A stretch of 64,000 nucleotides of DNA from Dyadobacter chenwenxiniae (lineage in GTDB: Bacteria > Bacteroidota > Bacteroidia > Cytophagales > Spirosomataceae), in the NCBI RefSeq assembly GCF_022869785.1, contig NZ_CP094997.1, forward strand, positions 2,480,001-2,544,000, in the 5' to 3' direction. The notes under the pieces are model-generated. The model saw only the letters and a list, made by a program, of their open reading frames with translations, was not told the origin of the DNA and searched no databases. The translations under genes and the position numbers were made by a program. Below, piece by piece: positions 26,753 to 36,696 of this stretch. How positions within the stretch are numbered: position 1 is the first letter of the stretch; each line of letters begins with the position of its first letter.

Positions 26753-27505
26753 CTATCCGCGAAATCGTTTGGTGAAGTATTTGTAACTAAGGGAAAGAAA
26801 TAAAATGGTATACACGGCATTTAGTAAATAAAGATTTTGGAAGTTGGCTGGGCTTCCTTCCTTGTAGTTCAGCATTTGAAACGGGGCTGCATAAGGCAGG
26901 TAAACAATATGTTCCCAGCTTTTTAGCAGTAACCCTATCATGAGCCCACCCAGGCCAATACCCAGCGAAATGATCAGACTTTTTATCCGGAATGACAGCC
27001 AATACTGTAAAAAAACAGTCGGCAGTATAGAAATAAAGAATTCGGTCACAAACCTGAAAAGATGAAGGGTGGGTATGGGAAATTGTAAAAATCCAAAATC
27101 TGGTATTACATAGCCGAGCGCCACACCCGACGCAACGCTGAATGAAAGGTAGAAGGCGAAAAAAACAAGGACCATGGTCAAAATAACCATCAGTTTGCCC
27201 ATGTATATCAGCCCCCTGCTGATAGGCAGCGAAAACAAGTGTTTCCATGCATTTGCCTTATGTTCGATTTGGATGATCAGGCCAATGATCAATAAAACAA
27301 AGCCAATTGAAAAGAAGCAGCACCCGTTCAGCGTCCGAACCAGGAAGTCGTCCCAGGGACTTATTCCCTTCCCCGGTACAAAGGCTTTGACATCGGATAT
27401 GTAGGTGCCAAACAAGATCAGGGGGATAAAAAGAGCGCCTAATAAGGTAAGCCAGAGGGCGAATGTATTTTTAAGTTTAATGAACTCGGCATAGAACAAT
27501 TTCAT
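26753..27505 (-). CDS. ABC-2 permease (lantibiotic-immunity-like exporter subunit)
   Basis: A 250-residue protein with six predicted membrane helices, beginning with the short cytoplasmic MKLFYAEFIKLKNTFALWL, which is typical of permeases in bacitracin/lantibiotic self-protection type exporters (MutE/EpiE-like). It overlaps the upstream ATPase gene by four bases. Together they form one exporter divergent from a LytS/LytTR sensor pair, which may control it. The substrate is unknown. Confidence 0.83.
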   Translation of the reverse strand: MKLFYAEFIKLKNTFALWLTLLGALFIPLILFGTYISDVKAFVPGKGISPWDDFLVRTLNGCCFFSIGFVLLIIGLIIQIEHKANAWKHLFSLPISRGLIYMGKLMVILTMVLVFFAFYLSFSVASGVALGYVIPDFGFLQFPIPTLHLFRFVTEFFISILPTVFLQYWLSFRIKSLIISLGIGLGGLMIGLLLKSWEHIVYLPYAAPFQMLNYKEGSPANFQNLYLLNAVYTILFLSLSYKYFTKRFRG

Positions 27506-28431
27506 AAGTGATTGTCTTTTATAAGTGAAAGGAAGGTTTCTTCGAGACTTCTTTCGACCAGCTGGGCGCGGTTGACACGCAGGCCTGCCCCAGTCAACAG
27601 TGCGATCACCTGGGCCAGGTGATCCTTATTAACCAATTGAATTGCAAGAAACTGAGCTGCTTTAATGATAGGCTGATGATCTTCCATCAGGATTGCCAGG
27701 GCCCGGATGTTGTCATCTGTATCAATTTCAATGATTGCCTTTTCCCGGCTCATTTGCTGCAGTTCTTTCAGGCGCCCTTGAAAAAGCATTTTCCCTTGGC
27801 CAATAATACCCACATGCGAAACCAGCCTTTCAACCTCTGAAAGTAAGTGGCTTGAGATCAGGATCGTAACACGGTGGTTCACATTCAGATCCCGCAATAA
27901 CCCCCTGATTTCTATAATGCCGTTCGGATCAAGCCCATTGGTAGGCTCATCCAGTATTAACAGATCCGGTGAAGAAAGAAGGGCTAGCGCCAGTCCAAGC
28001 CGCTGTTTCATTCCAAGTGAATAGCTGTGCACATACTTTTCGCCTTCGGTTGCCAGGCCCACCATTTCAAGAACCTGCCACACTCTTTCCTTTGTGATAC
28101 ATCTCAGGTCTGCGGTTACTTTGAGATTGTCAAACCCGGTGAGATGGTCATATAGCGATGGGGTTTCGATGAGCGTGCCGATCCGCGAAAGTATCCCATT
28201 ACGATCATTACGGTAGGATTTCCCAAAAATTTTGACGGCTCCTGAGCTTGAAGGGAGCAGGTCAAGCAACAGCCTGATCGTGGTGGTTTTGCCTGCGCCG
28301 TTCGGGCCTAAAAAGCCATAAAAACTCCCTTTCGGAATTCGCATATTAAGCCCCTTAATGACAGGATGATCCTTAGAAAAACTAAAAGACAAATCGCTTG
28401 TTTCAAGGGCAAGCGCATGCGCATCAATCAT
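27502..28431 (-). CDS. ABC transporter ATP-binding protein
   Basis: A 309-residue ATPase with Walker A GPNGAGKTTT, signature YSLGMKQRLGLA, Walker B LLILDEPTNGLDP and the switch histidine in SSHLLSEVE. The C-terminal 80 residues form the accessory domain common to BcrA/bacitracin-type ATPases. The start at 28431 (MIDAHALALE) is more natural than 28476, because the extra residues are cysteine- and histidine-rich and lie in the intergenic region. It is coupled to the permease downstream. Confidence 0.9.
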   Translation of the reverse strand: MIDAHALALETSDLSFSFSKDHPVIKGLNMRIPKGSFYGFLGPNGAGKTTTIRLLLDLLPSSSGAVKIFGKSYRNDRNGILSRIGTLIETPSLYDHLTGFDNLKVTADLRCITKERVWQVLEMVGLATEGEKYVHSYSLGMKQRLGLALALLSSPDLLILDEPTNGLDPNGIIEIRGLLRDLNVNHRVTILISSHLLSEVERLVSHVGIIGQGKMLFQGRLKELQQMSREKAIIEIDTDDNIRALAILMEDHQPIIKAAQFLAIQLVNKDHLAQVIALLTGAGLRVNRAQLVERSLEETFLSLIKDNHL

Positions 28432-28631
28432 ATCTCTGTGTTTAAAATGACAGCAAATGTTCTCGGCTTTATTCAAAATGAAAAATCATCGGGACATAAC
28501 CGGAAACCAGCCCGTCCTATTGGCCGTTTGGCATGCCGAATCTTTTGGAGACATGTAAGTTGAATTGGGCATTGAAAAGCGGGTTTTCGGCATGAAATAT
28601 TTTGAAAGCGGCGGTGATTGCCCATATTTGA

Positions 28632-29669
28632 ATGATGAAGCACCTGGAATCTTTTATTGGAAAAGTAATGGCTTCCAGAACGCTGCTGCACCTTTCTTTC
28701 TGCCTGGCGTTTGTGGGGACCTTTTCATTCGCCGTCGTTTTAAGTGGTAACCTCGACGCGGCTGGTGCTGCTATGATAAGCTGCCTGTACATTTTGACAT
28801 GCACTTATGTAGGAAGGTGGTATGGCAAGTCTTGGCTAAACCGTTCATCAGTGCAGGTGCTTGTTTCAAAATCAGTTTTAATATTTCTGACACTGGTGTT
28901 AGGTGGCGCTGCCGGTGCTGCATATATGTTCAAAGGAAATGTAGCCGGGTATTTCTTGCAAAACCTGTTTATATGCTTTCCCATTTCGTTACTGTTTGTA
29001 TTTTTTGGAATCGCAATTGCCCTGGCACGGCATACATTGGCTGTCCAGGTGACAGAAGCTAAAATCGCCCAGGAACAAAAGGAAAGCGAGCTGCGGCTAT
29101 TGTTATCGCAACTGAGCCCGCATTTTCTATTTAACACACTCAATAATATTTATGGGATATCGCTCACGCAGCAGCAAAGGGTGCCCAGCTTACTGCTTAA
29201 ACTTTCGGAATTGCTTAGATATAGCGTCTATGAAACCAGGGAGGACTTTATTCTTCTTGAAAATGAGCTGCTGTATTTAAAGAATTACATTGATTTTGAG
29301 AAAATACAGAATGGTGACAGGCTGATGCTGGAACTTGCGATCGAAGAAAATCCGGGCGAGCAGATACGGATCGCTCCCATGCTGTTGATTGTCTTTGTAG
29401 AAAATGCATTCAAACATTCGAAATCTACCCGCAAGCCAAGTATGTTAGTCGCCATTACATTACGAGTCCTTGAAGGTTGGATCTGCTGCGCCGTTAAAAA
29501 CTCGTTTGATCCTGACCAAAAGGAGCAAACCGGTTTTCAGGAGCCGTCAGGCATTGGTCTGCACCATACACTGAAAAGATTAAACCTGATTTATGGAAGT
29601 GATTATTTTTACAACGCCACCCACGACAATGGTACATATCATGTGGAACTACGCTTGAAAGCAAAATAA
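28632..29669 (+). CDS. LytS/YehU-type membrane sensor histidine kinase
   Basis: A 345-residue kinase with four N-terminal membrane helices (about residues 18-135), a short coiled linker, then the His_kinase domain. The phosphoacceptor is His164 in SPHFLFNTLNN, and the ATP-binding N-box is VFVENAFKHS. Sensing is probably intramembrane because there is almost no periplasmic domain. The response-regulator gene starts one base after its stop. The pair diverges from the ABC exporter operon, a layout seen in antimicrobial-sensing modules (inference). Confidence 0.92.
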   Translation: MMKHLESFIGKVMASRTLLHLSFCLAFVGTFSFAVVLSGNLDAAGAAMISCLYILTCTYVGRWYGKSWLNRSSVQVLVSKSVLIFLTLVLGGAAGAAYMFKGNVAGYFLQNLFICFPISLLFVFFGIAIALARHTLAVQVTEAKIAQEQKESELRLLLSQLSPHFLFNTLNNIYGISLTQQQRVPSLLLKLSELLRYSVYETREDFILLENELLYLKNYIDFEKIQNGDRLMLELAIEENPGEQIRIAPMLLIVFVENAFKHSKSTRKPSMLVAITLRVLEGWICCAVKNSFDPDQKEQTGFQEPSGIGLHHTLKRLNLIYGSDYFYNATHDNGTYHVELRLKAK

Positions 29670-29670
29670 G

Positions 29671-30375
29671 ATGATCAATTGCCTGATTGTAGACGACGCC
29701 CCCGTTGCAAGACAAATCTTGGTCGAGTACTGTAAACTGCTTCCTGTGCTGCGGGTTGTGGCGCAATGTAGTGATGCTTTTGAAGCCAGGGAAAAGATGC
29801 AGCAGCTTCAGATCGATTTGCTTTTGATGGATATCAACATGCCAGTATTGTCCGGAATTGACCTTTTGAAGACATTAAAAAATCCTCCATTGGTCATTTT
29901 TACTACGGCCTACAAAGAATTTGCGACGGATGCATTTGACCTTGCTGCCTGTGATTACTTGTTGAAACCTTTTTCAATTGAGCGTTTTATAATCGCCATT
30001 GACCGGGTTATTGAGAAATTAGATTCCAAGAAGACCACTAAACCCGAAACGCAAACAATCACCCAAAGTAATCACCTGCTTTTACGAACAGAAGGCCGGA
30101 TTAACAAGTTGAACTATGATCAAATTGTGTATTTAGAGGCTAACCGCAACAATACAAAAGTTGTTACTATGGGTGAGCATTTAATGAGCACTAACCCACT
30201 TTCCTCTATCGAAACTCACCTACCTAATGAGCTGTTTTTCAGAGTCCACCGGTCCTTTATTGTCAACCTTTCAAAAATTACCGGTTTGCAGGGAAACCGC
30301 ATCATTCTCGGCAAAAGCGAAGTGCCGTTAGGGGGTAATTATAAGGATGATTTCTTGAAAGTATTTGGCGTTTAA
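29671..30375 (+). CDS. LytTR-family response regulator
   Basis: A 234-residue regulator with a receiver domain (residues 1-120; phosphoacceptor Asp54 in MDINMP, conserved Thr in FTTAY and Lys in LLKPFS) and a C-terminal LytTR DNA-binding domain (about 130-234, with EANRNNTKVV and FRVHRSFIVNL). It is activated by the LytS-type kinase encoded directly upstream. Likely targets include the divergent ABC exporter, whose start is 200 bp from the kinase start. Confidence 0.93.
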   Translation: MINCLIVDDAPVARQILVEYCKLLPVLRVVAQCSDAFEAREKMQQLQIDLLLMDINMPVLSGIDLLKTLKNPPLVIFTTAYKEFATDAFDLAACDYLLKPFSIERFIIAIDRVIEKLDSKKTTKPETQTITQSNHLLLRTEGRINKLNYDQIVYLEANRNNTKVVTMGEHLMSTNPLSSIETHLPNELFFRVHRSFIVNLSKITGLQGNRIILGKSEVPLGGNYKDDFLKVFGV

Positions 30376-30471
30376 TTGCCTTGATCTGCTCATTGACCAG
30401 GATGCCTATGCGATTAAATGGCAGGAAAAAGTCTTATTAAGCGGTGCTTGCCTTGTTTTGACGACTTTCTG

Positions 30472-31749
30472 TCAAAAAAACAATCCTCTTATCACCGGTT
30501 CGAGCTGATTATAGCTGCACACCGTCCAAGGTATTTGACGTGGGAAAAATATTAGATACTGCGTTGGCAGCAGCATGCAAATCAGGGAGGCTCCTCTGTA
30601 AATATCCTTTGATACAGTGAATTCATGCTTCTGGATGATAATAGCTGCCAAAATCATCAATGGGAAACCGTAGGTCATGCTTCTTGTAATATCGAAAACA
30701 GAATATGCAATAACTATATGAATGAGCATGATACTTGCGATAGCTAATGCTAAAAGTGTTTCGCCCCTTCTCAATAACTGGGCTATGGCGATTAGAAATA
30801 AAATCCACAGGCCTTCAAAGCTTAAAAATATTCCCGCAAGCCGGTGCTTGAGTTGGTAGGGAATCAAACTTAACTCCACGCCGGAACCTTCGCCAGTAGG
30901 TGTGTGGAGGCCGAACCGGTCAGAAAGAAAGAACCGTGATGCGAGATAACTAATGGCAACCAGCAACACGATGTTTGACCTGTGCCCGACCCAGCGGGCC
31001 GTAGACCAAAAACCCTTCACTGATCTTATATTAAAATTATTTTCTGATAAAAGGTGAAACAAAAATATAGATGACAACGCTATCACGGACCTTTCATCAG
31101 TCCAGCACGCCAGCGTTAATGTTAAAAAAATGGCCATTCGGTTTTGGAAATACAACCCGAGTAAAAGAAAAAAGTACGCAAATCCATCAAACCAAAAATC
31201 GTAGTCCCATATAAATGCTTTGGCCAGGTAAATAGTAGATATACCCAAGACAATAGGCAATACGGAAGAACGAGACAGATGTTGGAGCAGCAGCTTAATA
31301 AGCACGAACAAAAACGGGATCAGTAATGCCGACTGAATGATATAAATGAATACAACAGTTTTTGCATTTGCCCCGCTTACTCCGATCGCTTTGGCTAAAA
31401 GCGGGACTGTTAAGCGAAAATCTATTTTAGCGCCGTGTGTTTCCCGGCCGCCCACAGAGGCAGTTAGCGGAGCGTCCACTTTATTGAAAAAATAGGAATA
31501 ATTGGTTTTAAGGTTTGGATCTGAAAGCAACTCCAGGTATTTAGGATAAGTTAGCAGCAGCACAGATACGAATATCACGAACGAGGTCGCCAGTATCCGC
31601 AAATCGGAGTCTAAACATCTTGCAAACAACTTTTCAACAAATACCTTCCCGACCTCATTGTCCTGGGGCCCTTTCTTAATCGACTCTTTTATTAAAGGAG
31701 GTGATTTTTTGCCTGATAGAAATAGCAGTGCCTGGACTGTTGCGTGCAT
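30472..31749 (-). CDS. Polytopic membrane protein, glycosyltransferase-like (unassigned)
   Basis: A 425-residue protein with a 50-residue basic cytoplasmic leader and about ten membrane helices. After the first helix there is an extracytoplasmic loop with GGRETHGAKIDFRLTVP, and aspartates occur in WDYDFWFDG. This pattern recalls GT-C-fold or EpsG-like enzymes that use lipid-linked sugars, but I cannot assign a family. It is monocistronic and convergent with the LytTR regulator, whose hairpin near 30456-30477 overlaps the stop. Codon use is similar to its neighbours. Confidence 0.6.
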   Translation of the reverse strand: MHATVQALLFLSGKKSPPLIKESIKKGPQDNEVGKVFVEKLFARCLDSDLRILATSFVIFVSVLLLTYPKYLELLSDPNLKTNYSYFFNKVDAPLTASVGGRETHGAKIDFRLTVPLLAKAIGVSGANAKTVVFIYIIQSALLIPFLFVLIKLLLQHLSRSSVLPIVLGISTIYLAKAFIWDYDFWFDGFAYFFLLLGLYFQNRMAIFLTLTLACWTDERSVIALSSIFLFHLLSENNFNIRSVKGFWSTARWVGHRSNIVLLVAISYLASRFFLSDRFGLHTPTGEGSGVELSLIPYQLKHRLAGIFLSFEGLWILFLIAIAQLLRRGETLLALAIASIMLIHIVIAYSVFDITRSMTYGFPLMILAAIIIQKHEFTVSKDIYRGASLICMLLPTQYLIFFPRQIPWTVCSYNQLEPVIRGLFF

Positions 31750-31992
31750 TCGGAGTTGAGTTAGAGTTACAATAAAGACAGGTTTTTCCAGGTAAACCGT
31801 TGCGTCACTTTAACAGAAAACGTAAAGTAATTTTTTGATCAACCGACGCTTTCGGGTTCTCTCAAAATCCACGAACGAACTTTAAAAAGCCTTCTTTATG
31901 AAATCATTTAACTCATCAAAATTCCAGGGAGATGTTATTTAAAAACATAATGAATATTGGTCGAAATATTCATATCGATCTCACTTGATTCA

Positions 31993-33006
31993 TCACCACC
32001 CAGCAGAATACACTGGAAATATTAGTTTCTTGTTAGCATCATAGTAGAGCGTCCATCGGTCAGGCGAGTTATTGGATAAGAACAAGGTGTAACTGGTGAG
32101 CCCGGCATACTCATTTCTGAAACTGTTTTGGAGGTTGTCGCTAACGTCAAGACTAAACCCAAAAAAATGAGAGGATGCGCGTAATATATCCGTAAACGTC
32201 ATCATTTCCTTCAGTGTCAGATTGGTGTCGAAATTCCTCTTAGTTAGATCCTGATCATACTGCCTAATTGCATTGAAGCTACTTACCCAAATAAGGTCTC
32301 CACTACCATTGAACAACAATCTTTGTGAGGTAGCACCGAAATAAGACACATTGACTTCGTATGTTTTGGTCCCGTCACTATTCACGTAGAGGATCGCACC
32401 TCTAAAGGAGAGTTCATTATTGACTTTCAACGAATCCCTGGTCTGTTGATTTAAATTGACGAGCGTATTGACAAACGCAGGATTAGGTTTGTTTCGTTTA
32501 TCAATGAACTGTACAATTTTATCAGGCAAGTCAGAAAGGTTCCATAAGAGAATCATTTTAGTATATGGGGCCATAAATACCGAACCCGCAAGAGTCAGGA
32601 CAAAGTCCGTGCCGTTTAGGCGATAATTTACGGTAGGATGCGGAGGGTATCCATCAATGAGGGTAATTATGCGGTAGTCTGAAAATGTCCCGCCCTTAAT
32701 GATAGTATTGTTTAACCTGTTGACCAATGAATCCGGTATTGCTTCACCGGTAGTTCTTGCGGTGGAAATAATGCCTTTGCCGTTTGCGACTACTGAATAT
32801 TTGTCATCATTTAATTTAAAGGTAACCTCATACACTTTATTCTTCTCAATAACAATGCTCGATAGGTTTCTGGCATCCGGAAACTTCTCATAAATAAGGT
32901 TATGCACTGATTCCGGAACAGTGTTAGCATCTTCCAAAGGTGTTTCATGAATGGCACACCCCTGAATGATGAGAAGCAAGGCAGCAAGTAATTTATATTT
33001 AAACAT
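31993..33006 (-). CDS. Lipoprotein with PepSY-like N-terminal region
   Basis: A 337-residue lipoprotein (signal MFKYKLLAALLLIIQGC, Cys17). The first mature segment (VPESVHNLIYEKFPDARNLSSIVIEKNKVYEVTFKLNDDKYSVV, paraphrased as a helix followed by two strands) resembles PepSY/BLIP-like modules. The remaining 240 residues are beta-rich without a family I recognise. It probably sits at the outer membrane facing the periplasm. It is the third gene of a run of minus-strand envelope genes, 88 bp after the preceding lipoprotein gene. Function unknown. Confidence 0.68.
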   Translation of the reverse strand: MFKYKLLAALLLIIQGCAIHETPLEDANTVPESVHNLIYEKFPDARNLSSIVIEKNKVYEVTFKLNDDKYSVVANGKGIISTARTTGEAIPDSLVNRLNNTIIKGGTFSDYRIITLIDGYPPHPTVNYRLNGTDFVLTLAGSVFMAPYTKMILLWNLSDLPDKIVQFIDKRNKPNPAFVNTLVNLNQQTRDSLKVNNELSFRGAILYVNSDGTKTYEVNVSYFGATSQRLLFNGSGDLIWVSSFNAIRQYDQDLTKRNFDTNLTLKEMMTFTDILRASSHFFGFSLDVSDNLQNSFRNEYAGLTSYTLFLSNNSPDRWTLYYDANKKLIFPVYSAGW

Positions 33007-33094
33007 TTTTTAGAAATACTTGACAATTAGTTCGGGAGTCAATAATCCACTCCTTGGTTGAATATTTTTACAAATTCACGTATATCTTTTTGCT

Positions 33095-34447
33095 TTACTT
33101 CACCTGTAATTTGGACCAGTAAGATTTGGATTCGCTATTGTTTACAAAAAGGCCCCGCACATCATAGTTACCGGCGGGAAGGTTCGGAGGAATAGTGTAT
33201 CTGCCAAAACCGATCTTTATCCCCGCTATTCCCCAGTGGAAAACGACCAGCTCGGGATCAAGTTCAACTGTTTTTTCCGCCAATCTCAGCCGCAGACGCG
33301 GCAGCATATTTACGTTAAAGTCTGAATCGTGATGCCCGTACGAGACTGGCGAGGCCTTTACAAAAAAAGACTCTCCCCTACCAACTGACAGAGGGTCCGC
33401 GCTTCGGCCGGTTACTCCATAAAGGCTGCCTTTCCAAATGGATTCAATGGCATTGGTTTCATGGTAAGACACATGCAGGGTGCCATTTCCCATTAATCTG
33501 TCTGATTCATAAAAAGACATCAGGTAAGACCCTTCCGGCAAATCAGCAGGAATCTTGTCGACAGACAGCGATCTGCCATCAACAATGCGCGCGGCTGCTA
33601 CCATGGGGTTAGCCAGGAAATCATTGGAGAAACGCACCGAGTACTTTTGACCGGCAACAAAATTGTCGCCGAATACTTGTATGGTATCTTTATACAGGAA
33701 TTGATACTTATAACTCGGGCTGGGATAAACCACAGCCTTTCCTTTAATGAATTTAACGCCTTCAAAAATCACAGACTTTTGACCTTCAAGTGTAACCTCC
33801 ACATTCATCAAATCATCTGTCAGTACATTCTCGCCTAAATCGCTGTTTATCACTGCAAACTGATCATTGAAGCGGGTGGTTACTGTCCGCCCTGTCCTGG
33901 TATTGAAGATTTTGACCAAAGGACCAGGTCTTCCCGGACCGGAAGGGATGCTCCCGACATTTGCCCGGTAGCGCAAAGGAAATTGTGTATAAGATGGATA
34001 CACCTGAAGCTGCTTTTCGAGCAGGTCTATCTGTGGAGCCCCTGAAAACCTAAAATAGACCTCAAAATCAAATGACCTGCTGCTGGTTTTGCGCCTCAGG
34101 CGAAACGGTAACGCACTTGTTCCGTGATAATTATAATGGATAACGCTGTCTGCGCTCAGTTTGCCGGTAGCATCTTCCAATGCAATGTTGGGTTTCAGGG
34201 CAAGGCGGACTTCGGCTTGGTCAGGCGCAAAGCCATCCGGTAAGCGCACAACGTAACTGTTGTTAGTGGAATCAAACTGTACTGCCTCGGCGCCGGTAAC
34301 CTGCAAGCCCTTCAAAAATTCGCCAGCCGTCACTAGCCCTGTTGGCTCCGGTTCGGGCTTTGGCAAAACATCAGTGTCCCCGCTGTTTTTCTTACAGCTT
34401 GCCAGAATGGCGCATAAAACAAGCAGAATGTAAGCTGTTTTCTTCAT
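33095..34447 (-). CDS. Beta-rich lipoprotein with IPT/TIG-like domains
   Basis: A 450-residue lipoprotein (signal MKKTAYILLVLCAILASC, Cys18) followed by a proline- and glutamate-rich linker (PKPEPEPTG). The rest is beta-rich; segments such as YKDTIQVFGDNFVAGQKYSVRF and LPEGSYLMSFYESDRL look like IPT/TIG-type immunoglobulin folds, and the end (IPPNLPAGNYDVRGLFVNN) repeats that pattern. These occur in surface glycan-binding proteins and adhesins. Its cargo or ligand is unknown. It appears to be cotranscribed with the PepSY-like lipoprotein gene. Confidence 0.68.
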   Translation of the reverse strand: MKKTAYILLVLCAILASCKKNSGDTDVLPKPEPEPTGLVTAGEFLKGLQVTGAEAVQFDSTNNSYVVRLPDGFAPDQAEVRLALKPNIALEDATGKLSADSVIHYNYHGTSALPFRLRRKTSSRSFDFEVYFRFSGAPQIDLLEKQLQVYPSYTQFPLRYRANVGSIPSGPGRPGPLVKIFNTRTGRTVTTRFNDQFAVINSDLGENVLTDDLMNVEVTLEGQKSVIFEGVKFIKGKAVVYPSPSYKYQFLYKDTIQVFGDNFVAGQKYSVRFSNDFLANPMVAAARIVDGRSLSVDKIPADLPEGSYLMSFYESDRLMGNGTLHVSYHETNAIESIWKGSLYGVTGRSADPLSVGRGESFFVKASPVSYGHHDSDFNVNMLPRLRLRLAEKTVELDPELVVFHWGIAGIKIGFGRYTIPPNLPAGNYDVRGLFVNNSESKSYWSKLQVK

Positions 34448-34607
34448 TTGAAAGGGGGATCACGGATCGTAGCAAAGTGCCTCTAAGTAACTTATTTTAT
34501 ATTAGATATACAATTCACTATCTGAATTGGGATTAATTAAATAAGGTTTGTTTATTAAATTAGATGTGGAGGTCGTTTTGCGAACACGCTTTCTCTTCTA
34601 ATGTTTG

Positions 34608-34985
34608 TTACTTTTTTCTGAGGTAATAATAAAATAACCTTTCGCCCCTATCGGCAATAATCACAGAATCATAGTGATCCCAGTTGTGGGCTTCCAGGAA
34701 ATTAAGTACGTCTGCTGTGGACTTAAACCGGACCGGCTTTCCTGTTGTAGAATCTGTAATCCTTTGATCGTCTGGATTATTATCAATGCTGCCTGCCTTG
34801 AAATTGCTCTTCTGTCCAAAATCAATATATACATCGACATACTTATTAGACATTTTTTCCGCAATCATGACTTCAATAACTTTAATGCTGTCAGATTTAT
34901 CAATATCTACCTTACCAACGAATAGTTGACCAAATGTGGGAAGGGAAATCAAGGCTAAAACGATTGGCATGAAAAAGTGCTTCAT
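34608..34985 (-). CDS. Small secreted hypothetical protein
   Basis: A 125-residue protein with a signal peptide (MKHFFMPIVLALISLPTFGQ). The mature part is about 105 residues, with VDVYIDFGQKSN and DVLNFLEAHNWDHYDSVII segments, suggesting an alpha/beta fold; no named domain is recognised. An ATG four codons upstream is also possible. It lies 46 bp after the double TonB_C gene on the same strand, so the two may share a transcript. Confidence 0.62.
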   Translation of the reverse strand: MKHFFMPIVLALISLPTFGQLFVGKVDIDKSDSIKVIEVMIAEKMSNKYVDVYIDFGQKSNFKAGSIDNNPDDQRITDSTTGKPVRFKSTADVLNFLEAHNWDHYDSVIIADRGERLFYYYLRKK

Positions 34986-35043
34986 ATTCTTGAACATTTC
35001 GGTGATGATTTTTTGGATTGCGGTTCTTATTTTGATGGCACGC

Positions 35044-36486
35044 TTATATTGACTGGAAATTGATAGGAACCTGGCACCTGACCCGGACAGGTTTGCCGCG
35101 CATGGTACCAGGCTCCCAATGGCCGCTCATCATTTTCACTGCGCGCATTGCCTCGTCCTCAGTACCAAAACCCAGTCCTTGCTCCACCTTATAATCACAA
35201 ACCGAACCGTCTTCGCAAACCGTGAAGGATATTCTGACTTGTCCCGAAACACGGGCACGAGAGGCCAGGGAGGGAAATTTTATATTCATACCCAAAAACT
35301 TGTACATTTCTTTGACGCCGCCTTTGAATTGTGGATTGCTTTTTGCGGTCTCATATTCCACTCGCTGCCCATCTTCAATTGCAAAACCATTTTTCAAGAT
35401 CCCACTTTCGTAGACCTCCTCGTAATATACCGTGCTATCAGCCCATTTGCCGATCCATTTCCCCTGTTTCAGGCCCCGGGAGACAGCACCTTGTTCTAAA
35501 AACCATTTGCCCTGCGGCGTTATATTGAAAGATTTCCAGTAACCCTGCCCCTCTCTCAGTTGCTGATTTCCAGTCGAGTCCCAGCTATTTATTAAGGTGA
35601 TTAACTCAACATTCGGCGGCGTGCGCGTTGTTTCGTCCCATATGGATGCGATTTGTCCGTTGGCAAACCAGCGAATATAGGAATTAACACTATCACCGGA
35701 AATTTTTGCTGAGCGGACCATTCCGCGTAAATCGTATGTTTTTTCCAATGTTGCCCTGTTAAATGCGCCAAATTCGGTGTAGGCAAGTAGCTGTCCATTT
35801 GAGTGTTCAACAAGCTCCGTAGCGTGGCTGGCCCCATTTTCGTCCCTTGCGCCGATGCGCATGGCCTGAACGGAATCGCTTCCGGCCAGGGCGGGCTTGT
35901 ACCAGAAACGCTCGCGGAAGAAAGTGGCTGTACCAACTTTATTCCATTTTTTGCCAGACCTTTCTTCGTAAATCACATCTCCCTTTACATATCCTCGCGC
36001 ATCCACGGGGGTAATACTGCGGTATTCATACTTTTTGGGATCAGTGGTTGGCGCGTTTTTCGAATCGAAATATCCTATCAGCGCCGTTTGCGTGCTGTCA
36101 TAGGTATTTAGTGGACCTGTTTTAAAAGTTACTGGGACAATGATCGCCTGCCTGACTTTCAGGCCGTTCTGCTCTGCCGGTTTCCAGGCATTGTACATGC
36201 TTATTACCCGCACGGCTTCCTGGTCGCAGAGCGGGTTTAAGCCACGCGCTACTTCGACGTGGGAAATGTGTCCGTTGGGCTCTATAATGCCCTTCAGGTA
36301 TACACGTCCATTTACCCCCTTAACTGTGCTCTCGAAAGGGACTTGCATGTTGGCATTGATGAATTGCTCGAGATACGCGTCGCCGCCGGAAGGCGCCGCT
36401 TTCTGCTGAACTTCATGAATCTGATAGACCTGCTGCGCAAAAGTGATTGTTGGCAAGAGCACCAGGTAGAAAAGGAGTTTCTTCAT
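35044..36486 (-). CDS. Periplasmic protein with two TonB C-terminal domains flanking a MORN-like region
   Basis: A 480-residue secreted protein (signal MKKLLFYLVLLPTITFAQQ). Two TonB_C-like domains bracket the chain: the first at about residues 35-125 (VNGRVYLKGIIEPNGHI...CDQEAVRVI) and the second at about 385-478 (GQVRISFTVCEDGSVCDYKV...EDEAMRAVKMM). The middle (about 170-370) contains MORN/YwqK-like strands such as YIRWFANGQIASIW. It has a cleavable signal rather than an inner-membrane anchor and no proline-rich stretch, so it is unlikely to be an active energy transducer; it may bind TonB-box partners in the periplasm (inference). Confidence 0.75.
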   Translation of the reverse strand: MKKLLFYLVLLPTITFAQQVYQIHEVQQKAAPSGGDAYLEQFINANMQVPFESTVKGVNGRVYLKGIIEPNGHISHVEVARGLNPLCDQEAVRVISMYNAWKPAEQNGLKVRQAIIVPVTFKTGPLNTYDSTQTALIGYFDSKNAPTTDPKKYEYRSITPVDARGYVKGDVIYEERSGKKWNKVGTATFFRERFWYKPALAGSDSVQAMRIGARDENGASHATELVEHSNGQLLAYTEFGAFNRATLEKTYDLRGMVRSAKISGDSVNSYIRWFANGQIASIWDETTRTPPNVELITLINSWDSTGNQQLREGQGYWKSFNITPQGKWFLEQGAVSRGLKQGKWIGKWADSTVYYEEVYESGILKNGFAIEDGQRVEYETAKSNPQFKGGVKEMYKFLGMNIKFPSLASRARVSGQVRISFTVCEDGSVCDYKVEQGLGFGTEDEAMRAVKMMSGHWEPGTMRGKPVRVRCQVPINFQSI

Positions 36487-36696
36487 TGGTTGTAAATTTT
36501 GTCACTCCAAATTTACTGCGTAACAATCTACTGTTTATTAAATTAATGTTACTCTTAAACCCTCAATTTTAGCATAGGAGCAATTTCGCGATCCGATAGG
36601 ATAGACAAACGCCGCTGTAAATATTTCAATTATATCATTGTTGGTTACAACCATCACTGAGCGACCATTGTCTTTTATAGATAAAAAGGGATAGTT

